Below are positions 48,693 through 62,900 of a stretch of DNA of 64,000 bases, piece after piece. Source of the stretch: Panonychus citri (Eukaryota; Arthropoda; Arachnida; Trombidiformes; Tetranychidae); assembly GCF_014898815.1 (NCBI RefSeq), contig NW_026515539.1:1488001-1552000 (forward strand). Reading direction: 5' to 3'. Each line of letters opens with the position of its first letter. Positions within the stretch are counted from its first letter, which is position 1. A program made the position numbers and the translations under genes. The notes under the pieces were generated by a model. The model had not been told where the DNA came from. It saw only the letters and a program-made list of their open reading frames with translations, and searched no databases.

Positions 48693-49773
48693 TTAATTTG
48701 AATTGCCATCAGAACAGTGAGCATTTGAAAGAGACCAGGATTGATTTGAATTGGAATGAATTTCACCCACAGTATTACCACCCCAAGAGGAACCGGAAGT
48801 ATTCCCAGAACTTGTACCAATACCAGAAATACTATTATGAACATTGCCACCATTAATATTTCCACCACCACCACCAATACCTCCACCATTACCACCGATA
48901 GAACCTCTTGTCCCACCTTGTCCAATACTCGCTATGCTAGAACCATTACCAAGTAATCTAGAGTTAATTACAGATTCACCGACAATTGGAACGCGATTTT
49001 TGTTCAAATGTTTCTTTTGACGAGCTCGTGAATTTTGAAACCAAACTTGTGTCACCCGTTTAGAAAGTCCAGTTGTATTGGCTATCCTTTCGAGATCTTG
49101 ACCATCCGGATTAGAATCAGTCTGTAAACAATTAGTAGAAAATCATTTTAAATTGTGAAAATAATTTAACGAAAATTCAAAGTCAAAAACCATAACAATA
49201 ATTTTGCTTTCTCTTTGATAACCACACAGCACAAATACCCATGAATACCCTTAAATATATTGCATTAAATTTGACAATTGATTGTAGGTCAAAATGTGAT
49301 AATAATAAAGTAACTGTTAGTTAACTGATACTCTTCACGAGAATACTTATCAGAACAATCAAATTGTAAATTGTTACAATCAAAAGGGAAATAACAAAAA
49401 GTGTGACATAGAAAATACAACTAAACCATTTTACTCGATAGACTATTATGGGTAATATAATAGCACTCAAGGTACAATAAGGAAATAAAGATGAGAGGAG
49501 GAGGAGGAAGATGAGGAAGACGATGGAGGGAATAGAGATTGAGGTTGGTATTGGTGGTAAAAAATAATAATAATGTGATATAAGAAACAACAACAATAAT
49601 AATATTTGATAGATAACAATGAGAATAGTGAAAATATTGTTACACTAAAAGAGGAAAGGGGAAGGTGGGGAAAAGTTTCTCGATTCTTTTGTGTTCGAAC
49701 ATTTTCCTCTTCCTTTTCAACATGTATACGACTTTTGTATTGCCCCTTTTATTTGACCCTGGCCCGTGTGTGC

Positions 49774-49808
<35 letters not shown>

Positions 49809-52800
49809 GACATTGAAGCGACAATTACAAATTCGAGACTTGAAACCTTGCGAATCTTTTTCCATTTGTACTTTTTTTTGTTATGTTTTTCTGTCTTCGA
49901 GTGGGGAAGTTACTGTTAAAAAAGCATTTGAACTGTTCGATTCCCTCCTCTTCTTTTTCATCTAACACCTCAACCCACACTGAGCACGATAAAGAGAGAC
50001 AAGGACTCGACGAGGTGTCAATACAAAGGCGAAAATGTCAACGGCTTCAAGAGTAAATTAAAAAAGGACTAAAACTATTCGGATGACAATCAAAAGTTAA
50101 CGAAACTTTTTTTTCAGTACAATGTCACTTGCATAGACACACACACACACACACAATAAGCATTTATAATCATCAAATAATGATAATAAAAATGCTGAGT
50201 GTTATCTGTGTGTGTGTGTCAATGTTTAACTTGATTATCATCATCTTATTGTGTCGATACTGTTTATATTGCAACGATAATAAAGTTTATCATTATATGC
50301 ATACAAATTAATATTGAATGATGATCAACATCAAAAGGACATCTCTCTCAATGGTGATAATGAAAGTAAGAAAAAAAAATGATAAAATAAAAGTGATTTT
50401 ACTTTGAAAGATTCATTTTCACATCGATTAACAATCAAGTTGAACAATATATAAATCATTTTGTATCTGATTTAGTGTGTGACTTGGTGATCTAAGTGTC
50501 TTATAGATTCCTGGGCAAAAGGTTCACCATGTAGGAGACAAAAATTAGCATCAATGAGTTTCTGCTTGCGGCAAGAACATTATATTATATTAGATATCGT
50601 GGTTACTTTTTTTCTGTCAAATAAACTGATTGTTATACATCTCATGGTTTTATCATCTCTGTTTCTTTCCTTTTTCATCCTCATCCTCATCTTCTTTCAT
50701 CCTACCTCACCTCTCTCTCTCTCTCTCTTCACTAGGTTGTAACATAATAAAATCTCACACTAAATGAAGCAAATGATTGGGTGGTGGGTTGTAGTGTAGG
50801 TACCATTTTGAAGTCAATGAAAAAGCAGCGAGAGGAAAAGGAGAAGAGGGAAAAATTTCATTCAGTTTGTTTTCACTTTTGTTGCTGTGTTTGCAAGAGG
50901 ATGAAAAAGGAAGATGATGAGGAAGATGATGATTCCCTTGGATTTTTCCTCTCAACATGTATACATGTGTATGTGTGTCTGATGATGATGATGATGAAGA
51001 TGGAAGATAATTTGATTAAATAATGTACTTGATTCACTTTTCATTCCTGTTATAATCCCATTTTGTATCTTTGGGTTATATTGATAATAGTACCAGTATA
51101 TTCATATAATACATTCAATTTTAAGGTTCAAAGAAGCAAAAGTTTATCAAGTTATATAATATTAGTATGATAGTGGTTAGAAAAGTGGGATGATGAATAT
51201 CAAGATAAAAGATGAGGAAGATGAAAAGATGATGAACACTTTTTTATGTCGAACTATTTGATTTCTCTCTCAATCTCTCTCATCCCAATATCTTCATCCA
51301 ATTGATGATTAACAACAATCTTCATGTAAACTTTGAATGAAAGATTATTTTGTAAAGAAAATGTTGTTAATAATCTTACGGATTAATTGTAACAATTAAG
51401 ATTATATTGTGATAATTTACCTGGAAATTGTCTTGGAGTATCTTCAGTTGATCTTCGGTAAATGTTGTCCGGACTCTTTTTGTTTTACTTGATTTTGGAG
51501 TTGAACTGGACATTGAATCATTGCTACTACTGTCATGAGAATCACCTAAGAGTAAAAGTTAAAGGTCAATGATTAGTAATTTGATTGATTGAAAATCATG
51601 GTGATCGCTGTTGGTGCTAATCATGAATTTCAAGACTTACCTTCACTTGTTACGCCGAAATGAAGCTTACAAAGTAATCTCATATCGTCCGTTTGATTAT
51701 CGATAGTAAATTGTTCACCAGTACTTAATTGTCGTTGACATAAATCACAGGCAAAACATGCTAAATGATATACATGGGATCCGGCGCGTCGAACCTGTAA
51801 ACATGAAAGATAATCAGATTTAATTGCGAGAAACAATAACAATCAATGGAGGAGAAAATTTGTAAACTACACATGATAGTTAATTATGATATTCTATCGG
51901 TTATAGGATCAACACTATTACATCATTATCATGTTCGAGAGTGGGTATTGAGTAGAAAGGATGAAAAAAATGTTAATCCAATCAGAAATAAGATGTTGAT
52001 GAATATGAGAAGAAGAAAAAAATATGAAGGAAAAGTCAATGGAATACAATTGAATAATAACTGAATCAATTTACAGAAAAGGAGACAGAAAGAGAAACAG
52101 AATTGAAATGATAAAGTGGGTATTCAACATTCACCTCAAGGGTATTTCAGAATTTTTGACAATCCATACTCAAGCCAATAAGCAAACATCAAGATGGAAA
52201 AGTTGTAAATGCTTTCTGAATTATTCAACAATATTCAGCAAACATGATTATCATTGATTAACATGCTCATCATCAGAATCAAATAGAAGAAAAAAAAAAC
52301 AATAATTTAATTCAATTTATCATGAATAACAATCTTGTTAAAATAGTAACTGAATAATGAATGAAGATTCTTGAATTTCCAATGGAAATGTTGTACTGAT
52401 CAAGTTTCTGGAAACATGGTGATCAGTAATCTCACAAGGGTGTGACACAATATCAATGGGAATGATTAACAATTAAAACTAATCACTTACCCAATCACTT
52501 GGTGATATAATCCGGTAACACTTTGAACACTTAACACTAACTCGAGATAATTTAAGATAATCAGATTTACAATAAATACGACCATTTCTTAGGAAACATG
52601 ATGAACTTAATGATTTTTCACATTCGCAACATCTGAAAAACAAACACGATGAAACAATTAGTTGATTGTTACAGTTACAATTAACAAAAAGGTGAACAAA
52701 TTTGTAAGAAACTTTTTTTGTATTAATATTAATCAATTGGTGGTGATGATGGTTTAGTGTTTTTTGTTAATGTTGATCGGGAAAAAAAAAGTTTGTATAT

Positions 52801-53327
52801 CAATTTGATTTTTATTACTAATGCTCATTGATCCTTATCCACGATGTAATCTTAATCCAATAATAGTTGATAATACTGTTGAGCTAATCTGATATCTATT
52901 GTGATTTGTGAAGCTAATATATACTTCAATTGTTATTAGTTGATCTGACAAGATTATAATCTGAAAAAAACCTTGACAGCAATATGAATATATTGTGTGT
53001 TGTAAAAAGGTAAATCAAAAATGCAAGGTAAATGTGATAATATTGATTAAGATTAATTGTGTCAGCACGTTGACTTTTCAATAATCAGCTGATGGATCGA
53101 GAGAGAGGAGAGAGAGAGAGAGAGAGAGAGGGTTGGGTGGGGGAGATGGAAAATGAATTGGAAGGTAATTACCTGAGACAATCGGTGTGCCATTGGTGTT
53201 GATGTCCAGCAACTAAGGCTATAAATGGTGCGGTCAAGAGTGAAAGTCCACAGCCGAAACATGAGTGTATTGAGTGGACAGTGGGGTTTGTTGGTGGTGG
53301 TGTTAAGGGTTCGTTAAGAAGAGACAT
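48693..53327 (-). CDS. Awh: Arrowhead (Lhx6/8-group) LIM-homeodomain transcription factor
   Basis: Five exons on the minus strand, 53327-53173, 52632-52491, 51794-51641, 51545-51421 and 49121-48693, are phase-consistent and give 334 aa. LIM1 starts at CFGC (residue about 24) and runs through WHTDCLRCCEC to RIYCKSDY. LIM2 runs CSKCYRIISPSDWVRRAGSH, YHLACFACDLCQRQLSTGEQ, RLLCKLHF. The residues WVRRA, YHLACFAC and RQLSTGEQF are diagnostic of arrowhead/Lhx6/Lhx8. The homeodomain (KRVRTTFTEDQLKIL ... SKRVTQVWFQNSRARQKKH) is nearly identical to fly Awh. The C-terminus is a Gly/Ser/Asn-rich low-complexity tail. In insects Awh acts in imaginal and neural cell specification; vertebrate relatives act in forebrain interneurons. 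Start: only Met before LIM1. The last intron (49122-51420) splits the homeodomain. Confidence 0.95.
49777..49807 (+). repeat. (AG)n microsatellite in arrowhead intron 4
   Basis: About 15 AG units inside the 2.3 kb intron of the arrowhead gene. Confidence 0.94.
50137..50154 (+). repeat. (AC)n microsatellite in arrowhead intron 4
   Basis: Nine AC units, followed at 50209 by a short TG tract. Confidence 0.9.
51795..52490. other. Arrowhead intron 2 (within LIM2)
   Basis: AT-rich intron of 696 nt with GT..AG ends. No further feature recognised. Confidence 0.6.
52633..53172. other. Arrowhead intron 1 (within LIM1)
   Basis: 540 nt intron containing the GA tract at 53099-53130. No gene. Confidence 0.6.
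53099..53130 (+). repeat. (GA)n microsatellite in arrowhead intron 1
   Basis: A nearly perfect GA tract just 3' of arrowhead exon 1 on the transcribed strand, where it reads as CT. Confidence 0.92.
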
Positions 53328-54143
53328 AATTTGAAGGTTAAATATTTATATGAGAGAGAGAGAGAGAAAAAGAGAGATGGAGATGACAATCAATGTAACA
53401 ATCAAGTTAATCACTGTAAATTGAAGTAAGTGGAGACACAGAGAGAGACACACAATCAATTGATTGCAAATGATTTACTTTTTTTTGCAAATCCCAGGTG
53501 AAAAGATGATAACAACAATTAACCATCATCTTGTAATAACTGTAATCATTTATTAATCAGTAGGTAAATCAATTGGGTGGCAAATTAAAACACAAGAAAA
53601 GAAAACAACAAAAAGTTAATCAATTGATTTTAACAAAATGATTTTTCCAAAAACGAAACAAAAAAAAAACCAATAACTTGAATTAGCAAAAAATAAAAAC
53701 TTATCAACACAAATCAAGAAATTGTATCAATCAATCAATGAAAAAGTAAATTAGAATAATGAAAAACGATTGATAATCAACACAAGACACTTAATACTGT
53801 TGTTGTTTTATTGATGATTAAGATGATGAGGATGAAGATGATGATCACTTTTAAGATGATGTTGATTCATCAAGTTAATTGTTTACAAGGCGACATGTAA
53901 ATTGTAAACTTGAGTGAGTAAATGAGTGGAAATAAACAATTGATTTCTCTTGGTTAACTTGATTACTAAACTACGAGTTAATTGTTGATCTGTTGATCTG
54001 TTGTTGTTTATGTCGTCGCGAACTCGAGTTGAATGGTTTTTTGTACATTTGAACATAAAAACTTACATAGATTACAGAGAGACCTTAAAGTGCGCAAACG
54101 TGCTTGATGTTTTATCCACTCGACTTTTTTTCTTCCATTTTTA

Positions 54144-54174
<31 letters not shown>

Positions 54175-55647
54175 GGTGGATATATTTTTTTCCTCCTTCC
54201 TCCACCTCCATAAGATAATCCTCCTTTCACTTGACTCAGAACAGGGATTAAGATTAGCCCGAGAGTTTATCCCTTTCCTTTGGATCGATCCGACTTGATG
54301 ATGCAACCTTTAGTACTTTTCCCATCTCGATATTGAGAATTGTTGTTTTTCTTGTGATAGTTGTGATTTGTTAATTGTTGATTAGTTTGTCACAATTACA
54401 AGTGCATGTATTTAAGCCATAAAGTTTATCGTCAATTTATCAGCGGGGGTATTTATTTTACTCTTTGCGGATTAAATGATAGGATCAACTTCCAGCTGAT
54501 TGGATTTATCAACTGTTTCCTTTTCCGAATCATTATTCTGAAAGTTTCTGTCTACTTATTTAGTTTTAATGTTCACTGGTGATTATCGGTCTCTGTTGTG
54601 ATCTTTTTTTTTCATGGGAAAATCTTCAAACCTTTTCCAAGCTGAACTTGGCTCATCTGTTGACCATAAACACTAATCCATTGTCCAGTTGACTTTTTGG
54701 TTCACTTGAATTTACTTAAAGGCTCACAAATAGGGATATTTACATGTGTTCAATGAGAACGATAAGTGGACTTTATTGACCTCTATTCGTTTTTCAGAGC
54801 CATCGGTTAAAGGGCAACAAATGACTCTAATAATGACCACTGTCCATCGTATCATTTGTATATATGATATGCTGATAGTTCATTGGGGAAATAATTTATT
54901 ATGGTTAATAAATTGTGTTGATCAATCAGCTGATGAACTTGAGTGAATTAGGTATTGAATAAAGTGGCTAATTGTTGATGATTAGGTTGTTTTAATTGTT
55001 TTGTCATTTTTTTTGTTATATTAACTTGAATGAAATGATTACCACTTGATTGTTGACTGTTTTTAATTGATATCATCAAAATCTTTAGGTAATTTCTTAT
55101 ATTGATTGATTGTAATGTTACCGACGTTGATAAGATATACCATATGAGATGAGCTATTAATTAATCACAATCATCAGCTATTAACAATCAAATTGAAGGT
55201 GAAAAATCAAATTAAGTTTCGTTTCAATCAAGTGTAAGTAACAACAATCTAACTAGTATTGTTATTATATTCATAGTGTATTAATTGTGAGTTAATTGTT
55301 AAACTGATCAGTTTTGTTTCAATGTTGGAATACTGAAAACAACAATCAATTACTATTAAATCAATGGTAAGTTTTTTAATTTAATTGATTTCTTTTTGAC
55401 TTTTCATTCCGATAACAATTAAATTCATAATACATGTTATGAGTAATTGTGATTAACTTTTGATTGTTGTTTTGCTTCATCATGATGAGAGGTGAGAGTG
55501 AATCAACATTCAATTGTAATTATCATCTCATCGGCTGTTTAGAAATTGAATTTCACTCTTAATTACAATCAAGATTTGTATCATCAACATCAAATCTTTT
55601 ACCTTTTAAACTTAACAATTAACTTTACAATTGATTATCTTTACAAT
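53328..55647. other. Divergent intergenic region upstream of arrowhead and the Ly6-like gene
   Basis: This should hold the arrowhead promoter and 5' UTR, with GA tracts at 53352-53366 and 54144-54166. 54000-54100 is a slightly GC-richer patch with CG dinucleotides (GTCGTCGCGAACTCGAG). A short open frame at 54746-54946 is not supported. Confidence 0.45.
54144..54166 (+). repeat. (TC)n microsatellite upstream of arrowhead
   Basis: About 11 TC units, roughly 0.8 kb upstream of the arrowhead ATG. Confidence 0.92.
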
Positions 55648-56206
55648 ATGCTCATCTTTACCTTTCTAATTGTTTCCATGTTCCTACCTGGTAAGTTTAC
55701 TATTTAGCTGTTAACTCAATTCAATTGTTGTTCTTGATTGTTGGACTAATTGTGTTTTTGGAATAGGAATTTATTCAATTAGATGTTATCAATGTGAATA
55801 TCATCGATGTCCAACATTATCTAATTGTCGAGAAGTTCGTGATATTTGTACAGTTAACAATTTCCAACGTTGGGATGTCCGACAAGTTGAATGTCCAGGT
55901 CCATGTGAGACACATTTAGTTAGTGATCCGAATGGTAAGTCAACAATTAACGTTTAATTGGTCATTTTCACCATTTTAATTGTGAACAATTTAGGTAAAG
56001 TGATTAAATGGCATCGAGGTTGTTCAACTCAAGCAATGCCGACCAGAGGTTCGTCCGTTAACATTTGTGAGACCATTTATCGAGTCGGAATTAAGGAAGA
56101 CATTTGTACCTGTTCAGGTCATTTATGTAACTCCTCATCTAACCTACGATTACAATTAACTGTAATTTCACTAATTACAATCACTCGATATTTATTACTG
56201 ACGTGA
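55648..56206 (+). CDS. Ly6/uPAR three-finger GPI-anchored protein (quiver/sleepless-like)
   Basis: Three exons, 55648-55690, 55767-55934 and 55995-56206, are phase-consistent and give 140 aa. Residues 1-18 are a signal peptide (MLIFTFLIVSMFLPG). The mature part opens with CYQC (C21, C24), the typical Ly6 start. It contains 12 cysteines, including ECPGPC, and ends with the diagnostic CTCSGHLCN. A hydrophobic tail (LTVISLITITRYLLL) after CNSSS fits a GPI-attachment signal. The family in arthropods includes quiver/sleepless, boudin and crooked, which modulate ion channels, receptors or septate-junction assembly at the cell surface. The exact orthologue cannot be decided by eye. Intron placement after the signal peptide and mid-domain is typical of the family. 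Confidence 0.88.
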
Positions 56207-56913
56207 TCAACTAATTTCTAACCAAGAAACTCAATCAAGTGTCTCCATGTTTCCTCCTGGATCTCAACCAATTCCATAAGAATTAATCTATAAATTTTTT
56301 TATCCGAACAATTTGTTAATTGTTCATACCAATTGTAATTCATCTCAACAAAATGCTTGCCCAAGTCACTTTAATTAACAAGGAAGTTAACCAACAATGA
56401 TAAAGCATTTAACTATATTCACAATTTGTTTTGTCATTTCTCAATCAGTGAACAACTTGAATTACTCTGATCATCAACAGTGAGTATTAATTTGATTGTA
56501 ATTGTCAGGATGGTTTAATCATCAAAAGTTTTATGCTTTTAACATAACAATATAAAAAACGTGTTACATTATCATAGTTGCAACTAAATGGCAGGTAAAA
56601 TATTGATTTGATTGATTAAATTGTTGTTCATTTAATCCAGTTAAGTGTAAATTTAGAGATCAGGTGAATCAAATCAAACACTGGATTTTATATCCAGTAT
56701 ATTAGTGTAATACCAGAGATTTTATAATAAAAAATGTTTAAATTAAAAATCATTTCTTCATATTATCCGTTATTGATTGGAAACTAAACTTTTTTTTTCG
56801 CCAATCAAAGTGATCAATTAATTGTTGATTACACTACAATTCAATCCATCGCTTCCATATGACTGATATGATAATAGTTACTTTCTGGAGGGCAATAAGT
56901 TTGTAGTTAACAA
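56207..56913. other. Convergent 3' intergenic region (Ly6-like / liprin-beta)
   Basis: This contains the 3' UTRs of the plus-strand Ly6-like gene and the minus-strand liprin-beta gene. A short imperfect inverted repeat occurs near 56681-56701 (ACTGGATTTTATATCCAGT, i.e. ACTGGAT...ATCCAGT). Nothing else recognised. Confidence 0.45.
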
Positions 56914-59900
56914 TTAAACTTGAGATTCACTTTGTAGAAACATTTTGTTGTCAATTGTTGTTGCATTAATATTATCATCATTATCATCTGAAGATTGTTT
57001 AATTTCATTATCATCCATTGGACAAACAAGATCATCAAGATGTAGATCAGTTTTCAATCGCCTTTTGATGATGGAAAATTTAACATTCTTAACCTAATAG
57101 AAAGTAAATAGAAACAATTAATGTATATTAATAATTAGCTTTCTAATTGTTGGAAGAAAAGAGAGAAACATTAATAATACTTACAGAGATTTTGGATGAA
57201 GGTGTTAAAATAGGATTGTTTGAACGGTATTCTCGTTTCATTTGAACTAAATCAAAGCCGATTAGTTGATTAAAATGGGTTGCAATGTGTCTTCGTAATA
57301 GGGTTCGAGAGCTTGGAATGCTGAGTAAACTGGCCAATAGATCACAATCAAATGCTGGTTCGTAAATGATTAGAGCACCATGAATACCGCTTCCTCTTAG
57401 ATTAGGTGTGTATTCAGATAATTCAATTGATCTTAACCATTCCATTACTCTGTGACTTGTCCATTGGGCGATTTCCTCGGGTTTCCAATCATTAGATTTA
57501 ATTTCTGATGAAGGTGCTCGTCGCTTCAATGTGTCTGTGTTAAAATGTGTTGATCGTAATAGTTGAATACCTCGTCGAATTGAATAATAATGAACCTTTG
57601 AATTGATATTTAGGTGAACCAAATCTTGGACAGTTAATCTATGAAGTACAGCACCGTCGATTCGACCATTGATAAAGTTTTCCTTATACTGTGGTAAACC
57701 GATATCGTCGAGCCAACGAGCTACCCAAAGGTAATCCAATTGATGAGCTTGACGGGTTAAAGGGTCAACATCGTTATTTACGAAGGTCAATGCGAGGCGT
57801 AACTTTTTCCGATGAAGTTTATTCTTGATTCCAAGATCTTTTTCAAGCTCTGAATCTGATAAACTCAATAGGTGATCTCCGCTTTTAATTGATCGTCGAC
57901 AAGAATCACTGTACATTCCAAGGCCAATCATGCTTAACCATTGAGCCAGCAGAATATTATCCAACCTTGAGAAAGGTAAATTAACTCTGGAATATAAAGA
58001 AAAAGAAATTATATCAAATCAAATTAGATTAATTTTCCAAATGAAGAGATTATCGTTCTCTCTCTCTCTCTCTCTTACTCGATTCTACGTCTTTCACCAG
58101 CGACCAGTCTTGGACCTGTGGTAGCTCGGATTCCACCTCGATTGAAACCATTGTCGTTGAAATTGGAATCAGATCGCTTGATACTATTAAACAAAGAGAG
58201 ACGATAATTTAAATATTAGCAAAAATAGAAATACAATATTAGAAAATCAATGTTATTACATTGAGAAAAATTTCTTTATCCCTTTGGCTTTATTATCCTT
58301 GTTTCCATTGGTGTTTGGACCAGTCGATTGATATATATCTGGATTAGATGATTGTGATCTTCTAGTGGTTTGATCATCTTGAGCTGTTAATCAAAAACAA
58401 GAGATACAATTAAAAAAAATGAGAATAAAATATTAACAGAAATGGACGAGGAAAAATAAAATTAACATCAATGGAAAGAGTTAGTCACAGTAAATGATTT
58501 GTAAGAAAAAAAAACTGTATCATGCACCCAAGCTTGAATAGTAATGGAGAATGAAAAATTGATTAAAATTAAGCTAAGGCTTAATTGTTGAGATTAGGTA
58601 ACAATCAATGAGGAAAAACAATTGATGAGATACAGAAAAAAACACAACAACTTATGACAACAAAAAAACGGTGAGCATGAGACACAATCGGTCGGGTGAA
58701 CAAATGACAAACCTTTAAGTTAAAAGATGGTGGATAAAGGATGAGAATCAATGATAACAATTAGAACAAATAAAAGAAAGAAACAATTAAAATTAATTGT
58801 GGAAATAAATCATACAAATAACCAAAAGAAACAATGAAAATAATCAGATGATTGAAATTAAATCAATGATAAAGTAAAAGGTGAAAAGAGTAAACAGAAA
58901 GAAAACCAATCAGGTTTCAAACAAATTCTATTCTCTTCAACAGGTGAAAGTAAACAGAGAATCATTAAATTAACAGAAAAAGAAAAGATATTAATTAATT
59001 AATTGTTAACAATTGATTCTAATTGTTTGTAATCACAAATGACAAGAAGAAACAATTTATCAAAAGTGAGAATAAATTTTCGAAACAGTGGCTCCATCTG
59101 TTGTTCTCGCGAGAAACAATCAACAGGTGATTTTCTGTTTAGATTATTGATCAAAAATCTAAGAACTGAATTTAGTTTTCTGGTTAACAATTAATGGATT
59201 GATGGTGATTTTTTCTTTTACCAATTAATTGATTGGGGGATAGTGATTAATCTGCTGTGTGTTATAAGCAAACTGTCTAAGGTAAAGGGACTAGATCAAC
59301 TCGCCGGTCTAGAAGGGTAAGTTTTGTGTTTTTTTTTGTTTACTTAATTAACTAATTTACTGATTATTTATATTGATTGTTTCTCTTTAGATGGTGATTT
59401 GTATTGATGGGAAGTGGAATTAAAAATTATATGTAATAACCATCACCTAACTCGGGTGCAGATTGACATCTTTTAGTTTTTTTGAGAGACAAAAAATTCC
59501 TACCAAAAGTAACTATGTTAAACTTGGTTCCAAATCCACTACCTGATGATTGATGATAATTGTGTTGATTGTTTGATGAAGAAGATGATAAATAAGATGA
59601 CAATGGTCGAGGTCGATTGGTTTCACTTGTATAATCTTCACAAGAAGTTAATTGTTGCTGTTGTAATCTCTGGTAAATTTGAGATCCATAGGAACGCGGC
59701 ATAGTACCATAGAGATTACAACTTCTTTGAGGTGAATATGGTGTTTGCTGATTAATTTGATTACTTTGCTGTTCAACTAATGTATTAGTTGGTGAATTAG
59801 ATGTTGATGATTTCCTGATTAAACAATGAGGAGAAGCTGATCTACCTCTGTGTCCATTATGAAGACCATTGGCTTGATATCCATTTGATGATGAAGATGA

Positions 59901-62900
59901 AGACGATGACGTTACCTCTTCCATATGATTATTAACCAATCGACCTGTTGTTGATTGTCCATCATCGTTAATTGTACCAGACCGAGGAACCAATGGAGGT
60001 TTATTAGCACATCTTGTTTCATCATCACCATTCTAATTAACGATCAAAAGGAAAATTAGTTTTGATGACAACAAACAAGAGAGAGAGATTGAAAGTCGCC
60101 AAGTTGATCACTTTCAAATTGGTTAACTTACTTGTAATGGAGAAACCAAATCATGTCCAACTTTTAACAATAATTGAGCGGAAATTGATCCTCGGATTAA
60201 CTGTAATTCGGAATCGGATAAAGTGTAACCCGTATTCTTAGCAATCTTGGCCAATGCTAATCTCAATAATCCAGTTTCAGCTTCTCTCTCCAAAAGAGTT
60301 GCTTTTAATGAAGCACATTCATTTTCCAATGAACTTAATCGACTAGTTTTCTCTTGATGATTATTGAATTGCATTGATTTAGTTGATGACGATGATGACA
60401 TTTTACTGGCGGTTGTTGTGGATAATAATGATTCCCTCTTTAAACGAGCAATTTCATTAATCAATGATCGTCGAGTCTCTTCAAGAATCACCTTGGCACA
60501 AAGATTACGTTCATGGTCTGAACCAGTGGTAGAAATTGATTCATTTCCATTGGATGTTGGTGTTAATCGGCTGTTTAAATTGTTCAGTGAACATTCAAGT
60601 TCCTTGATTCTTTCATTTTGTGATTCAATTTGATCGTTCATCATGTTAACCTTGAAACACCAAAACAAAAACAAACAATAAGTTAATCAAACAAAAAGCT
60701 GAAAGTGTAACACAATTAACACACAAGATACTAAAAAAAAACTAAGAATTGAACCAAACAATTAAAAGTAAATATCAGAAACAAGTTAATGTAAGAGATT
60801 CATGAAAGGGTGTGTTAGTAACCATGATGATGAATGTTTTTCACAATTTGAACTTGAATTCAAGACTCATGGTAATCTTGTTACATCATAATGAATATTA
60901 ATTCAATGAAGATGATGAAGATGAAGATAATGATGGCTATGATGATGAAAAGGAGCGAGAGAGCTTAAGGGAGAGAGAGAGAGAGAGTGGGGGAATGTCA
61001 ATTGTAAATTGATGATGGGTTAGGATGATGATGATGAAGTTTGGAAAACAGGATAGATGATGATGATAGAGCAGAAAAAACTAAGTCCATTGACTTTCTA
61101 TTAAGTTTACACATCATCCTCATCGCCATCATCTTTATCATCTCTCCATCTTCATTATGTCCTCTTCTTTCAACGATGTAAACTTGAGATGAGGATGATA
61201 AACGGAAAGGGAAGATGAGAGGTGATGAAGATAAAGAGAGAGAGAGTCTGGTCAGGATAAAGGAAAGAGGATGAAGATGAAGATGAAGATGAGAAAATGT
61301 AAAAATAAATTAAAGTTTTCAAAGTGAAACTTGAAAATAAACTTTACTGTTTTTCTTTCATTTTTTGTCTTTATTTTTGGTTTTCTGATAAATTAAGTTA
61401 CTTCAATTTGGTAATTAAGTTTAACAAACAATCAAGTTGAAAGTTGCAATTTCAAGGTTGATTTAGTTGATTAGATTATTTTAATTATCTGATTGATTTA
61501 ATTGTTAACCTAAAACCAAATCAATTTTCACCATCAAAAAACAGTTTGGTAATTTGGTCAGGGTGAGAAAAGCAAATTGTAACCTAAGCTATGAAAGACT
61601 TACAACCAATTACTAAATTGTTTACAGATTGATGATTTAATTGAGATTTAATTTGATTATTAACTAAATTAATTGATCAAGATTCAATTTACCTGGTAAA
61701 CAAGTGTCTCCTTTTCAATGTTCAATGTTTTCAATACATCTTCAAGTAAACCTTTGTCAGTTGATGAATCAATTGATTCCTAAATTATTGTAATGAGAAA
61801 ATTAAATTTACTTAATGATCACCATTGCTTTGAGAACTGCTTAATTAGCGATTTGAATAATTACCTTTCGTGGATTAATCAGCGCAATTTGAGGTTGATT
61901 TGTTGATTGTTGTTGTTGTTTTTGGTCAATTGATGTTGGATAGAAAGTCGTTGTTATATGAACATCACAAGCTGATTGTTGTTGATGATTTATCGGAATT
62001 GTTGTTGATGGTGATGATGATGATGATGGTGGAGTTGGGATAAGGAATAAAGTTGAAGGTCTAACTGGATGATTATGATGATGATGAGGATGATAATTAG
62101 CTGAATCAATATTACACCGAGAGCATTGATTTGAATTTGAAATTCTGGGCCAAAAATCGGGTTTGATTTGATTCAATTTACCATTTGACCCTTGATTCCA
62201 GGCTTTTCAAATATACAATTAAACAATTAAATCAAAGTGAAAACACAATAACAAAAAGACAAAAAGTAATTAACAATCAAAAAATTGACATTTAAACACA
62301 AAAATCAACTGATTGTTGACTAAAAGTCTCATCAATTGACGTTGTTGTTATTACGCTGTTGAAAGAGGCAGAAAATTTAAATTGTAAACATTAGATTTTT
62401 AATGTACTTGAAACAATTTAAATTCAAACAATTTAATTCATTTCATCCCAACCATTTCATCACGTAAATTTAATCGTGAAACTTGAATTACGACGAAACG
62501 TTGGAACGTTTCGTTGGAAAAGTCGAACTTGTTTCTGACGAAAAAAAGAAAATTTTTTTTTCTCTTTTCAGCCTTGAGCAAATTTCACCTAACGAATAGT
62601 AATCATTAAGATTATTACTATGATTAAGTAATAATAATCACGGAAGTTAATCAACTAATCAGTTGTAAAAAATGTACGTCTTATGTAATATATTTAATTT
62701 TAATTGAATTTGTATGGGAAAGTAAATTGTTAGAATTAAACTTAAACCATTAGCATATCAACCTATTTATGATTAAAGGCTTAATTATAATCACAATCAG
62801 TTAATCTTTTTCTGAGGAAAAAAAAAGTTGCAAACAATTATAACTAATTGCATCGTCTTTCATTGTAAAGTTAATTGTCACTCCAATGATAGTTAATCAT

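Larger units (their letters stand above)
49122..51420. other. Arrowhead intron 4, splitting the homeodomain
   Basis: This 2.3 kb intron sits between homeodomain residues NFQ and TDSN. It contains GA, CA and TGA microsatellites and several short open frames with no coding character. It is large compared with most introns here, so regulatory elements are possible. Confidence 0.6.

Noticed and set aside
54746..54946. 66-codon open frame upstream of arrowhead
   Set aside because: No domain, no splice or promoter support, composition like surrounding noncoding DNA.
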